Positions 1 to 6,560 of a stretch of 15,399 nucleotides of DNA are shown here, one piece after another. The stretch's first letter is position 1; each line of letters starts with the position of its first letter. The notes beneath the pieces were generated by a model. That model saw nothing but the letters and a program-made list of their open reading frames with translations, was not told the DNA's origin and searched no databases. This DNA comes from Clostridia bacterium (GTDB taxonomy: Bacteria > Bacillota > Clostridia > TANB77 > UBA1234): NCBI GenBank assembly GCA_900765095.1, contig CAAFRB010000063.1:1-15399 (forward strand). Direction: 5' to 3'. The position numbers and the translations under genes are program-made.

Positions 1-28
1 ACTTTAATTTATGCGAGAGATTTTCTTC

Positions 29-86
29 CTTTCGGTCGAAAACTCTCGAGGGACGAAAGAATGAAAATCGAAGATTTTCATCTTTC
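29..86 (+). promoter_or_regulatory. Two overlapping, mutually exclusive leader hairpins
   Basis: Hairpin A pairs CTTTCG (29-34) with CGAAAG (54-59) and also TCGA (36-39) with TCGA (46-49). Hairpin B pairs GAAAG (55-59) plus ATGAAAATC (61-69) with GATTTTCAT (73-81) plus CTTTC (82-86), with one bulged base. Both use 55-59, so only one can form at a time. They lie just upstream of the Shine-Dalgarno site (95-102) of the CofE-like gene. There is no T-run after hairpin B, so it is not a classical terminator. Leader control is an inference, and the window starts too close to see the promoter. Confidence 0.4.
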
Positions 87-109
87 TTGATTTAAAAGGA
101 GGAAAATGT

Positions 110-1333
110 ATGGAGAGTTTGATAGGTACAATATCAATGGGCGTTAGAGCACCTATAATTCGTGAAGGCGATAATTTAGCAGAGATTGTTACAAACAGCA
201 TTTTAAGTGCAAGTGAAAAACACAACATACCTATAGACGATAAAGATGTTATAGCAATGACGGAATCAATTGTTGCAAGATCAGAAGGTAATTATGTATC
301 AGTTGACGATATTACAACAAGTATAAAAAAACATTTTGGTAATGATTCAGAAATTGTTGTAATATGGCCCATTTTAAGTCGTAACCGCTTTGCTATGTGT
401 TTAAAAGGATTTGCAAGAGCAGCCAAGAGAATTGTATTAATACTAAAATATCCATCAGATGAAGTTGGAAATTGTCTTGTGAATGAAGAAGATTTAAAAA
501 ATCTTAAAGAGATAAAATGTATAGATGAACAAGAATACAGAAAAGTATTTGGCGAAAATGTAGCGCATAAGTTTACGGGGGTTGACTATGTTGACTATTA
601 TAAAAAACTTATACAATCTGAAAATTGTGAGGCAGAAATATTATTCTCTAATGATGTAAATTACTTTATAGAAAATGAAAAAGTAAAAGGAAAAACAAAC
701 TTTATATGTGCAGATATACACAGCAGAGAGGAAACAAGAAAGAGTATTAAAGCTTATGATGATAGCGAAAAATTCAATGTAATTACATTGGCTGATGTAT
801 GTTCTTCACCAGTTGAAGGTAGCCTAGATGGTGGATATAATCCTAACTATGGATTATTAGGAAGCAATAAAGCAAATGAAGAAAGAATAAAATTATTTCC
901 TCGTGGTGGTCAAAAGCTAGTTGAAACAGTTCAAGAGAATATATTTGAACGCACTGGAAAAAAAGTCGAAGTAATGGTATATGGTGATGGAGCGTTTAAA
1001 GACCCAGTAGGAAAGATATGGGAGCTTGCAGACCCAGTTGTATCGCCGGCATACACAAGTGGACTTGCAGGAAGACCAAACGAATTAAAATTGAAGGCAC
1101 TTGCAGATGGTAAGTATGCAAATTTAAAAGGTGAAGAATTAAGAGAAGCAATAACAAAAGAAATAGAGCACAAAGGAAATAATTTAGTAGGTGACATGAG
1201 TTCTCAAGGAACAACTCCTAGACAACTTACCGACTTAATAGGTTCACTATGTGACTTAACATCAGGAAGTGGAGATAAAGGAACACCAATAGTTTGGGTA
1301 AAAGGATATTTTAAAAACTATGCAGATGAATGA
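110..1333 (+). CDS. CofE-like (coenzyme F420-0:L-glutamate ligase family) protein
   Basis: A 407-aa protein that I recognise as the F420_ligase (CofE/FbiB) family found widely in Firmicutes. The archaeal and actinobacterial relatives add gamma-linked glutamate to coenzyme F420-0 using GTP. Family-like stretches are the N-terminal MGVRAPIIREGDNL (residues 10-23), the acidic segment DDKDVIAMTESIVAR (about 43-57) and the glycine-rich part VMVYGDGAFKDPVGK (about 289-303). The start is well supported: AAAGGAGG at 95-102 lies 7 nt before the ATG. A second ATG at 106-108 is out of frame. No F420 biosynthesis gene (cofC, cofD, cofG/H) is nearby, and clostridia of this kind are not known F420 users, so the acceptor is probably something else. 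The gene appears monocistronic. It is flanked on both sides by the same 16-base hairpin repeat. Confidence 0.75.
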   Translation: MESLIGTISMGVRAPIIREGDNLAEIVTNSILSASEKHNIPIDDKDVIAMTESIVARSEGNYVSVDDITTSIKKHFGNDSEIVVIWPILSRNRFAMCLKGFARAAKRIVLILKYPSDEVGNCLVNEEDLKNLKEIKCIDEQEYRKVFGENVAHKFTGVDYVDYYKKLIQSENCEAEILFSNDVNYFIENEKVKGKTNFICADIHSREETRKSIKAYDDSEKFNVITLADVCSSPVEGSLDGGYNPNYGLLGSNKANEERIKLFPRGGQKLVETVQENIFERTGKKVEVMVYGDGAFKDPVGKIWELADPVVSPAYTSGLAGRPNELKLKALADGKYANLKGEELREAITKEIEHKGNNLVGDMSSQGTTPRQLTDLIGSLCDLTSGSGDKGTPIVWVKGYFKNYADE

Positions 1334-1388
1334 TAATTTAAATTCATAAGATATTTAAAATCAGCACTATGAAATATAAAAAAATAAC

Positions 1389-1404
1389 TCGAAAACTGTC
1401 GAGG
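1389..1404. repeat. Second copy of a 16-base hairpin repeat flanking the CofE-like gene
   Basis: TCGAAAACTGTCGAGG here matches TCGAAAACTCTCGAGG at 36-51 in 15 of 16 bases, in the same orientation. Each copy is itself a small stem-loop. One lies before and one after the CofE-like gene, about 1.35 kb apart. It may be a dispersed intergenic palindrome; from one window the copy number cannot be judged. Confidence 0.4.
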
Positions 1405-1412
1405 AAAAACAA

Positions 1413-1441
1413 TTGACAGATGAGTAAAATATAATTAATAT
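1413..1441 (+). promoter_or_regulatory. Sigma-A type promoter for a short transcript
   Basis: A perfect -35 TTGACA (1413-1418) is followed after 17 nt by TAATAT (1436-1441). The predicted start, near 1448, lies only about 15 nt before a strong terminator hairpin. An alternative -10, TATAAT at 1430-1435, leaves only 11 nt of spacer. Confidence 0.5.
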
Positions 1442-1461
1442 AAACTCAAGAAATAAAAGTA

Positions 1462-1512
1462 ATGGGGGTACAAAATTTCTAACTAACGGAATTTTGTGCT
1501 CCCATATTTTTT
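1462..1512 (+). terminator. Strong intrinsic terminator or attenuator
   Basis: The left arm beginning ATGGGGGTACAAAATT (from 1462) pairs with the right arm GAATTTTGTGCTCCCAT (1489-1505). The stem is about 17 bp with two mismatched or wobble positions, an approximately 10-nt loop, and T6 at 1507-1512. With the promoter at 1413-1441 it defines a transcript of roughly 65 nt. That could be a small RNA, or an attenuated leader of the nuclease gene that begins at 1632. It may also end transcription from the CofE-like gene. Confidence 0.7.
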
Positions 1513-1631
1513 AAGTTTATTTCTAAAATTTTTAATTCAAATTAGTTTAAATTCAAATTTACACTAATTCTTTTAAGAGTTCATCTTAAACAAATTCAAT
1601 GAAAAAAATAAATAATGAAAGGATTCAAAAT

Positions 1632-2543
1632 ATGCGTAATGAGAAAAATCAAAATAGCAGTAATTGTATGATTAATGGAGTTAATATATCAAGTATAATA
1701 ACACCTAAAAACGATATTGTATTTAAACGAATCTTTGGAAAGCGGGGTAATGAAGAGATATTAAAATCTTTTTTGGAGTCAATACTAGATGTAAAAATAG
1801 CAGATTTAACATTGGACCACAATACAGAAATATTACCAGAGATAGCAACAGGAAAATTATCAAGAGTTGATGTGCTTGCAAGATTAGGAGACGGAACATT
1901 GGTAGATATTGAAATACAAAGTAGAGAAAAGGGTTTTAAAGAAAAGAGGTGTCTGCAATATTGGAGTAGGCTATATTCACAAGATATTGAGAAAGGAAAA
2001 GATTACTTGCAATTAAATAAGACTATATGTATTTGGATAGTGGATTCTACTGTATACGAAGAATTTAAAGAATATGAGAGTACATGGAAAGTGCAAGAAA
2101 CAAGGTATGGAGTAAAAGGACACTTTGAAGATTTTGAAATGCATGTTATAGAATTGCAGAAGTTCAGAAATACTGATATAATAAAGCCAAGTAAGAGAGA
2201 ATTTTGGCTATGGTTCATAGACCATACAAAAAAGGAGCTGGTAGAAATGAGCGTGAGAGATATGAAAGAAGTAGAAAAGGCTTATGAAGAGTATAAAAGA
2301 ATAACATCAGATAAAGGATTGATGAATGCAATAATAAACATGGATATGGCAGAAATGGACAGAGCACAAGAAATAACAGATGCAATAGCAGAAGGGGAAA
2401 GTCGAGGAAAAGAAAAGGGTAAAGAGGAAAGCAAAATAGAAATTGCAAAAAAGATGCTTGAAGCTAATATGGATATTAAACAAATATGTGAATTTACAGA
2501 ATTAACAGTAGAAGAAGTAGAAAAGTTAAAAGAAGAGAAGTAA
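1632..2543 (+). CDS. Rpn family / PD-(D/E)XK nuclease-family 'transposase' protein
   Basis: A protein of the PDDEXK_2 (Rpn-like) family, often annotated as PD-(D/E)XK nuclease family transposase; Rpn relatives promote recombination in E. coli. With the start at 1632 it has 303 aa. The N-terminal TPKNDIVFKRIFG (24-36) is characteristic. The nuclease core shows RVDVLARL (Asp80) and VDIEIQ (Glu94-x-Gln96), the family's ExQ in place of ExK. It continues with the YWSRLYSQDIEKGKDY segment and a charged helical C-terminus rich in Glu and Lys (GESRGKEKGKE). I prefer ATG 1632 over the in-frame ATG at 1599. GAAAGG (1617-1622) lies 9 nt before the former, and nothing resembling a ribosome-binding site precedes the latter. 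No terminal inverted repeats are evident. The gene looks full length and solitary. These proteins are common in mobile or accessory parts of gut Clostridia genomes. Confidence 0.85.
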   Translation: MRNEKNQNSSNCMINGVNISSIITPKNDIVFKRIFGKRGNEEILKSFLESILDVKIADLTLDHNTEILPEIATGKLSRVDVLARLGDGTLVDIEIQSREKGFKEKRCLQYWSRLYSQDIEKGKDYLQLNKTICIWIVDSTVYEEFKEYESTWKVQETRYGVKGHFEDFEMHVIELQKFRNTDIIKPSKREFWLWFIDHTKKELVEMSVRDMKEVEKAYEEYKRITSDKGLMNAIINMDMAEMDRAQEITDAIAEGESRGKEKGKEESKIEIAKKMLEANMDIKQICEFTELTVEEVEKLKEEK

Positions 2544-2551
2544 CAAAGTAG

Positions 2552-2579
2552 TTGAAAATGATATTTAGTATGATAAAAT
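2552..2579 (+). promoter_or_regulatory. Candidate sigma-A promoter after the nuclease gene
   Basis: TTGAAA (2552-2557), 16 nt, TAAAAT (2574-2579). It points into the gene-free, hairpin-rich stretch 2586-2897. In such AT-rich DNA a match of this quality could be chance. Confidence 0.3.
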
Positions 2580-2585
2580 AAATGT

Positions 2586-2896
2586 AATTAATAAATGATG
2601 TCTTAGGTGGAAACGAATCAAATCAATCATGCAACTGGACTTCTTCCAGTTATTTCATTTAACATTAACCGTTTTAATATATATGATACAACTAAAACAG
2701 GTGCTGAATCAGCACCATGTGAGATTAAATAATTTTAATCTTAAAGAAAATGTTTTTTGTAAATTAAGTAAGATTAAAAAGTGAAAAAATAATTAAATAA
2801 AATGAACTGAATCCGAAATGTTAGATAAAAATATGTGAATGTTATCTTTGTATTATGGTGTATAGCCAAATTTAGCAATAAGGGTTCAGTTTTTTT
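2586..2896 (+). ncRNA. Candidate structured non-coding transcript in the gap before uvrA
   Basis: This gap of about 390 bases has no credible ORF but several stem-loops. AACTGG/CCAGTT lies at about 2633-2649. The palindrome GGTGCTGAATCAGCACC spans about 2700-2716. GAGATTAAA pairs with TTTAATCTT at about 2720-2745. A 10-bp stem AACTGAATCC (2805-2814) with GGGTTCAGTT (2882-2891) closes a 67-nt loop that holds a further AGATAA/TTATCT hairpin (2823-2847). T7 at 2890-2896 follows immediately, as in a terminator. I do not recognise a known RNA family. It could be one RNA of about 310 nt started at the 2552-2579 promoter, a shorter RNA of about 95 nt, or decayed sequence. Confidence 0.3.
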
Positions 2897-2898
2897 GA

Positions 2899-2927
2899 TT
2901 GAAAAATATGCGAACATATGTTAGAAT
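2899..2927 (+). promoter_or_regulatory. uvrA promoter with overlapping LexA (SOS) box
   Basis: TTGAAA (2899-2904), 17 nt, TAGAAT (2922-2927). CGAACATATGTTAG at 2911-2924 differs at one position from the Firmicutes LexA/DinR operator CGAACnnnnGTTCG and overlaps the -10 element. LexA bound here would block RNA polymerase. uvrA is a known SOS gene in Bacillus and relatives, so the site fits its neighbour. Confidence 0.8.
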
Positions 2928-2969
2928 ATACTTTGGATGTGTATGCAAAATACTGATTTGGAGGGTAAT

Positions 2970-5798
2970 ATGTTAGACTATATAGAAATAAGGGGAGCAA
3001 GGGTTAATAACCTAAAAAATATAAATGTGAAGATTCCTAGAGATAAGCTTGTTGTAGTTACTGGATTAAGTGGTTCTGGTAAGTCATCTCTTGCGTTTGA
3101 TACAATTTATGCCGAGGGGCAACGTAGATATGTGGAAAGCTTGTCATCTTATGCAAGACAATTCTTGGGCATAATGGAGAAGCCAGATGTTGATTATATT
3201 GAAGGACTTTCTCCTGCAATATCAATAGACCAAAAGACGACTTCTAAAAATCCACGTTCTACTGTTGGAACTGTTACAGAAATATATGATTATTTGAGGC
3301 TTATGTATGCTAGGATTGGTGTGCCACATTGCCCTAAATGTGGTAAGGAAATTAAGCAACAATCAATTGACCAGATAATTGATGCTATTATGGATTTGGG
3401 TGAAGGTACTAAAATTCAGATACTTGCACCAGTTGTTAGAGGCAAAAAAGGTGAATACACCAAATTGATAGAAGATGCTAAGAAGGATGGTTTTGTAAGA
3501 GTAAGAGTTGATGGAACAACGTATGATTTGAGTGAAGACGAGATTGAAATAAGCAAAACTAAAAAACATAATATTGAAATTGTTGTTGATAGAATTGTTG
3601 TAAAAGAAAGTGCAAGAAACAGAATTAGTGACTCTGTTGAAACAGCCTTAAAACACGCAAATAAGCTTGTATTAATAGATGTAATTGGCGGAAAAGAAAT
3701 TTTATTTTCACAAAATTATTCTTGTCCAGATTGTAATATAAGCATAGAAGATTTATCGCCAAGATTGTTTTCTTTTAATAATCCTTTTGGAGCTTGTCCA
3801 ACATGTAGTGGACTTGGTGTATTGCTTAAAATGGATGAAGATTTGATTGTACCAGACAGAAATATATCGCTATTGGATGGCGGTTTAAAAGGTATGGGCT
3901 GGAATCAGTCAAAAGAAAATAACATGGGTATAATGTACTTAAAAGCTTTAGGAGAACATTATCATGTTGATGTTTCAAAACCAATTAAAGATTTACCAAA
4001 AGATTTTATGGATAAAGTTTTATATGGTACTGGTGATGAAAAGTTAGACTTTAGATATGAAAGTTCTACTGGTGTTAGGAACTTTACTGCACCTTTTGAA
4101 GGCGTAATCAATACTATGGAAAGAAGATACAGAGAAACATCTTCAAATGGCATGAGAGAATTTTATGAAATGTACATGACAGAATCACATTGCTATGAAT
4201 GTAACGGTGCAAGGCTTAACAAATCTGCACTTGCTGTTACTGTGGGTGGAAAAAATATATATGAACTTACATCTATGTCTGTTACTGAAATTAAAAAGTT
4301 TATTGAAAATTTAAAACTTACAGAAAAAGAAAAGATAATTGCACAGCAAATTGTGAAAGAGTTAAATGCAAGATTGCAATTCTTAATTGATGTTGGTCTT
4401 GAGTATTTAACTTTATCCAGAAATGCTGGAACATTATCTGGTGGTGAAGCACAAAGAATTAGACTTGCAACTCAAATCGGCTCAGGACTTATGGGAGTTT
4501 TATATATACTTGATGAACCAAGTATTGGACTTCATCAAAGAGATAATGAAAAGCTTATTGCAACGCTAAAAAAATTGAGAGATTTGGGAAATACTTTAAT
4601 AGTTGTAGAACATGATGAAGATACAATGTATGCAGCAGATCACATTATAGATATTGGACCTGGTGCTGGTGTGCATGGTGGAAACGTTGTAGCAGAAGGA
4701 ACTGCAGAAGAATTAAAGAAAAATCCTAATTCAATTACAGGAAAATATTTAAGTGGAGAATTGAAGATTTTAGTTCCTGAAAAAAGAAGAAAAGGAAACA
4801 AAAAATATCTTGAAATAATTGGTGCTGCTGAAAATAATTTGAAGAATATAAATGTTAAGATACCACTTGGTAAAATGGTTGCAATAACTGGTGTTTCTGG
4901 TTCTGGAAAATCATCACTTATCAATGGAGTGCTATACAAAAAGCTTGCAAACGAATTAAACAAAGCAAACTTAAAGCAAGGAAAATATAAAGAGATAAAA
5001 GGAATTGAAAACCTAGACAAAGTAATTGCAATAGACCAATCACCAATAGGTAGAACACCACGTTCAAATCCAGCAACATATATTGGCGTGTTTGACTTGA
5101 TAAGAGATTTATTTGCAGAAACAAATGAGGCTAAAATGAGAGGATACTCTAAGGGAAGATTTAGTTTCAATGTTGCAGGCGGAAGATGTGAATCATGTGA
5201 AGGCGAAGGTATTGTAAAAATAGAAATGCACTTTTTGTCTGATGTATATGTCCCTTGCGATGTGTGTGGAGGAAAAAGGTACAATAGAGAAACTTTGGAA
5301 GTTAAATATAAAGGCAAAAATATTTATGATGTCTTAAATATGACTGTTGAAGAGGCTTTGGATTTCTTCACTAATGTTCCTAAAATTAAAAATAAAATTC
5401 AGACACTTTATGATGTAGGACTAGGTTATATAAAACTTGGACAATCTTCTACAACGCTATCTGGCGGTGAAGCTCAAAGAGTTAAACTTGCAAATGAGTT
5501 GTGCAAGAAATCTACTGGAAAGACAATGTATATTTTAGATGAGCCAACTACAGGATTACACATAGCAGATATTCACAAGTTAATTGAAATACTTGATAGA
5601 TTAGTCGATGCTGGTAACAGCATGTTGATTATCGAACACAATCTAGATATTATTAAAATAGCAGACCATATTATAGATTTAGGACCAGAAGGCGGAGTAA
5701 ATGGTGGTCAGATAATTGCACAAGGAACACCTGAAGAAGTGGCAAAAGTTGAAGGGTCTTATACAGGTAAGTTCTTGAAAAAATATTTAAAAAAATAA
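2970..5798 (+). CDS. uvrA: UvrABC excision nuclease subunit A
   Basis: DNA-damage recognition ATPase of nucleotide excision repair. It forms a dimer that loads UvrB at lesions. With the start at 2970 it is 942 aa, the usual UvrA length. Visible in order: first Walker A GLSGSGKSS (32-40); Cys pair C121/C124; first zinc module C252/C255 and C276/C279; CYECNGARL (408-416); signature LSGGEAQR (489-496); Walker B ILDEPSIGLH (D515, E516). The second half has Walker A GVSGSGKSS (641-649), zinc module C740/C743 and C763/C766, signature LSGGEAQR (from 830), and Walker B ILDEPTTGLH (D857, E858). All key residues are present. The in-frame ATG at 2937 is rejected because it lies about where transcription should begin. 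GGAGGG (2960-2965) precedes ATG 2970. uvrB, a frequent neighbour, is absent. The gene has its own SOS promoter. Confidence 0.97.
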   Translation: MLDYIEIRGARVNNLKNINVKIPRDKLVVVTGLSGSGKSSLAFDTIYAEGQRRYVESLSSYARQFLGIMEKPDVDYIEGLSPAISIDQKTTSKNPRSTVGTVTEIYDYLRLMYARIGVPHCPKCGKEIKQQSIDQIIDAIMDLGEGTKIQILAPVVRGKKGEYTKLIEDAKKDGFVRVRVDGTTYDLSEDEIEISKTKKHNIEIVVDRIVVKESARNRISDSVETALKHANKLVLIDVIGGKEILFSQNYSCPDCNISIEDLSPRLFSFNNPFGACPTCSGLGVLLKMDEDLIVPDRNISLLDGGLKGMGWNQSKENNMGIMYLKALGEHYHVDVSKPIKDLPKDFMDKVLYGTGDEKLDFRYESSTGVRNFTAPFEGVINTMERRYRETSSNGMREFYEMYMTESHCYECNGARLNKSALAVTVGGKNIYELTSMSVTEIKKFIENLKLTEKEKIIAQQIVKELNARLQFLIDVGLEYLTLSRNAGTLSGGEAQRIRLATQIGSGLMGVLYILDEPSIGLHQRDNEKLIATLKKLRDLGNTLIVVEHDEDTMYAADHIIDIGPGAGVHGGNVVAEGTAEELKKNPNSITGKYLSGELKILVPEKRRKGNKKYLEIIGAAENNLKNINVKIPLGKMVAITGVSGSGKSSLINGVLYKKLANELNKANLKQGKYKEIKGIENLDKVIAIDQSPIGRTPRSNPATYIGVFDLIRDLFAETNEAKMRGYSKGRFSFNVAGGRCESCEGEGIVKIEMHFLSDVYVPCDVCGGKRYNRETLEVKYKGKNIYDVLNMTVEEALDFFTNVPKIKNKIQTLYDVGLGYIKLGQSSTTLSGGEAQRVKLANELCKKSTGKTMYILDEPTTGLHIADIHKLIEILDRLVDAGNSMLIIEHNLDIIKIADHIIDLGPEGGVNGGQIIAQGTPEEVAKVEGSYTGKFLKKYLKK

Positions 5799-5822
5799 TG
5801 ATAAAAGTGGCTATTTTTTATA

Positions 5823-5925
5823 GTGTGACAAGCATGTCGTTTAGTTAATCGGTGAAAGTCCGTAGCGGAGGTATGATGAGGTGAGAGTGGCGAAACTTAA
5901 TAAAAGCTAGCCCTACTCGATTAAC
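5823..5925 (+). ncRNA. Candidate structured RNA with group II intron-like 5' sequence
   Basis: The gap after uvrA has sequence unlike its surroundings. It opens with GTGTGAC (5823-5829), followed by CGGTGAAAGTCCG (5850-5862), a small hairpin, then GTGGCGAAAC (5887-5896). An 8-bp stem GTTAATCG (5844-5851) with CGATTAAC (5918-5925) closes the whole. From memory, GTGYGAC starts and GGTGAAAGTCC appears near the 5' end of domain I in many bacterial group II introns. No reverse transcriptase gene and no domain V hairpin follow, so it would be a remnant or a different RNA. Between uvrA's stop and 5820 an A/T-only hairpin (5790-5797 with 5812-5819) may be a weak terminator. Another hairpin, AAGACT/AGTCTT, lies near 5987-6012. 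Confidence 0.4.
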
Positions 5926-6011
5926 AACATCTGTATACTTTTTATGTTTTCTTTACATAAACTAGCCTGCAAATCCTTGAGGGAGTAAGACTTAAATACC
6001 AAATTTAGTCT

Positions 6012-6040
6012 TTGACATTACTACAAAAATATGCTATACT
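6012..6040 (+). promoter_or_regulatory. Strong sigma-A promoter of veg
   Basis: Consensus TTGACA (6012-6017), 17 nt, TATACT (6035-6040). Transcription should start near 6047, giving a 5' UTR of about 27 nt. veg in Bacillus subtilis is known for an unusually strong vegetative promoter, which fits. Confidence 0.85.
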
Positions 6041-6073
6041 TGAGGCATACTGAAGAATAAAGGGGTGGTTATT

Positions 6074-6361
6074 GTGGGTATTGAAAAAAGCAATATTAAT
6101 GAGGTAAAGAAAAATATAGAAGATTGTGTTGGTCAAAAAGTACTACTTCGTGGAAGTCTTGGTAGAAATAAAAGTTTCGAAAAAGAAGGCACCCTTGTTA
6201 ACACTTATCCCAATATATTTGTAGTAAAGATGGATGATAGCCAAAGAAATGTTACATACAGTTACACAGATGTATTAACTAAATCAGTTGAATTAGGAAT
6301 TGAAAGTAATGGGGGATATAATTCAATTCTTGACACAATGGCTCCAAAAACGAATCTTTAA
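6074..6361 (+). CDS. veg: Veg protein
   Basis: A small protein of the Veg family (DUF1021), 95 aa from the GTG at 6074; B. subtilis Veg has 86 aa. Family features are the QKVLLRGSLGRNK segment, then EKEGTLVNTYPNIFVVKMDD and the near-diagnostic VTYSYTDVLTKSVEL close to the C-terminus. In Bacillus, Veg has been linked to biofilm matrix gene expression and spore outgrowth; its biochemical role is unclear. Start choice: GGGGTGG (6062-6068) lies 5 nt before GTG 6074. The earlier in-frame GTG at 6065 lies inside that ribosome-binding site. The gene is monocistronic, with its own strong promoter and a terminator overlapping the stop codon. Confidence 0.9.
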   Translation: MGIEKSNINEVKKNIEDCVGQKVLLRGSLGRNKSFEKEGTLVNTYPNIFVVKMDDSQRNVTYSYTDVLTKSVELGIESNGGYNSILDTMAPKTNL

Positions 6362-6392
6362 AGAGAACTAATACTTGGTTCTCTTTTGTTTT
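6361..6392 (+). terminator. veg intrinsic terminator
   Basis: AAGAGAAC (6361-6368) pairs with GTTCTCTT (6378-6385), loop 9 nt, followed by a T-rich tail (TTTTGTTTT). The stem begins at the last base of the veg stop codon. Confidence 0.85.
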
Positions 6393-6443
6393 CTAATGAT
6401 ATAATTGAGAATATTATATATAATGATTGAATATAAAAATGTT

Positions 6444-6480
6444 GAAGATATAATTATAAAACTTTATATCTTCTTTTTTT
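6444..6480 (+). terminator. Second intrinsic terminator after veg
   Basis: A perfect 10-bp stem, GAAGATATAA (6444-6453) with TTATATCTTC (6464-6473), loop 10 nt, then T7 (6474-6480). Together with the hairpin at 6361 it insulates the sporulation operon from veg transcription. It could instead end an unrecognised short RNA, since about 50 bases separate the two terminators. Confidence 0.75.
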
Positions 6481-6511
6481 ATCTGCTTGTTCTAAAAAAA
6501 TATCTCTCTTA

Positions 6512-6536
6512 ATATATTTGAAGTAGTACATACTAA
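6512..6536 (+). promoter_or_regulatory. Possible sigma-E (mother-cell) promoter
   Basis: CATACTAA at 6529-6536 resembles the sigma-E -10 consensus CATACAnT. An AATATA-type -35 lies at about 6511-6516. Transcription would begin near 6543, just upstream of the AGGAGGG site (6547-6553). yunB, the second gene of the pair, is sigma-E controlled in B. subtilis. A sigma-A reading (TTGAAG 6518-6523, TAATAT 6540-6545) would start transcription inside the ribosome-binding site and is less likely. Confidence 0.35.
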
Positions 6537-6560
6537 AAATAATATTAGGAGGGATTTTTT

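Noticed and set aside
1599..1601. ATG 1599 as the start of the nuclease gene
   Set aside because: No ribosome-binding site precedes it, whereas GAAAGG precedes ATG 1632; the extra 11 residues show no conserved feature.
4640..5317. Long minus-strand open frame (225 codons) inside uvrA
   Set aside because: It is antisense to the conserved second half of uvrA; composition and lack of a ribosome-binding site mark it as a shadow.
5850..5900. Cobalamin riboswitch (GGTGAAAGTCC followed by GCGG)
   Set aside because: Part of the core looks similar, but the B12 box GCCACTG and the CCGC-ACTGT part are missing, and the downstream gene is veg.
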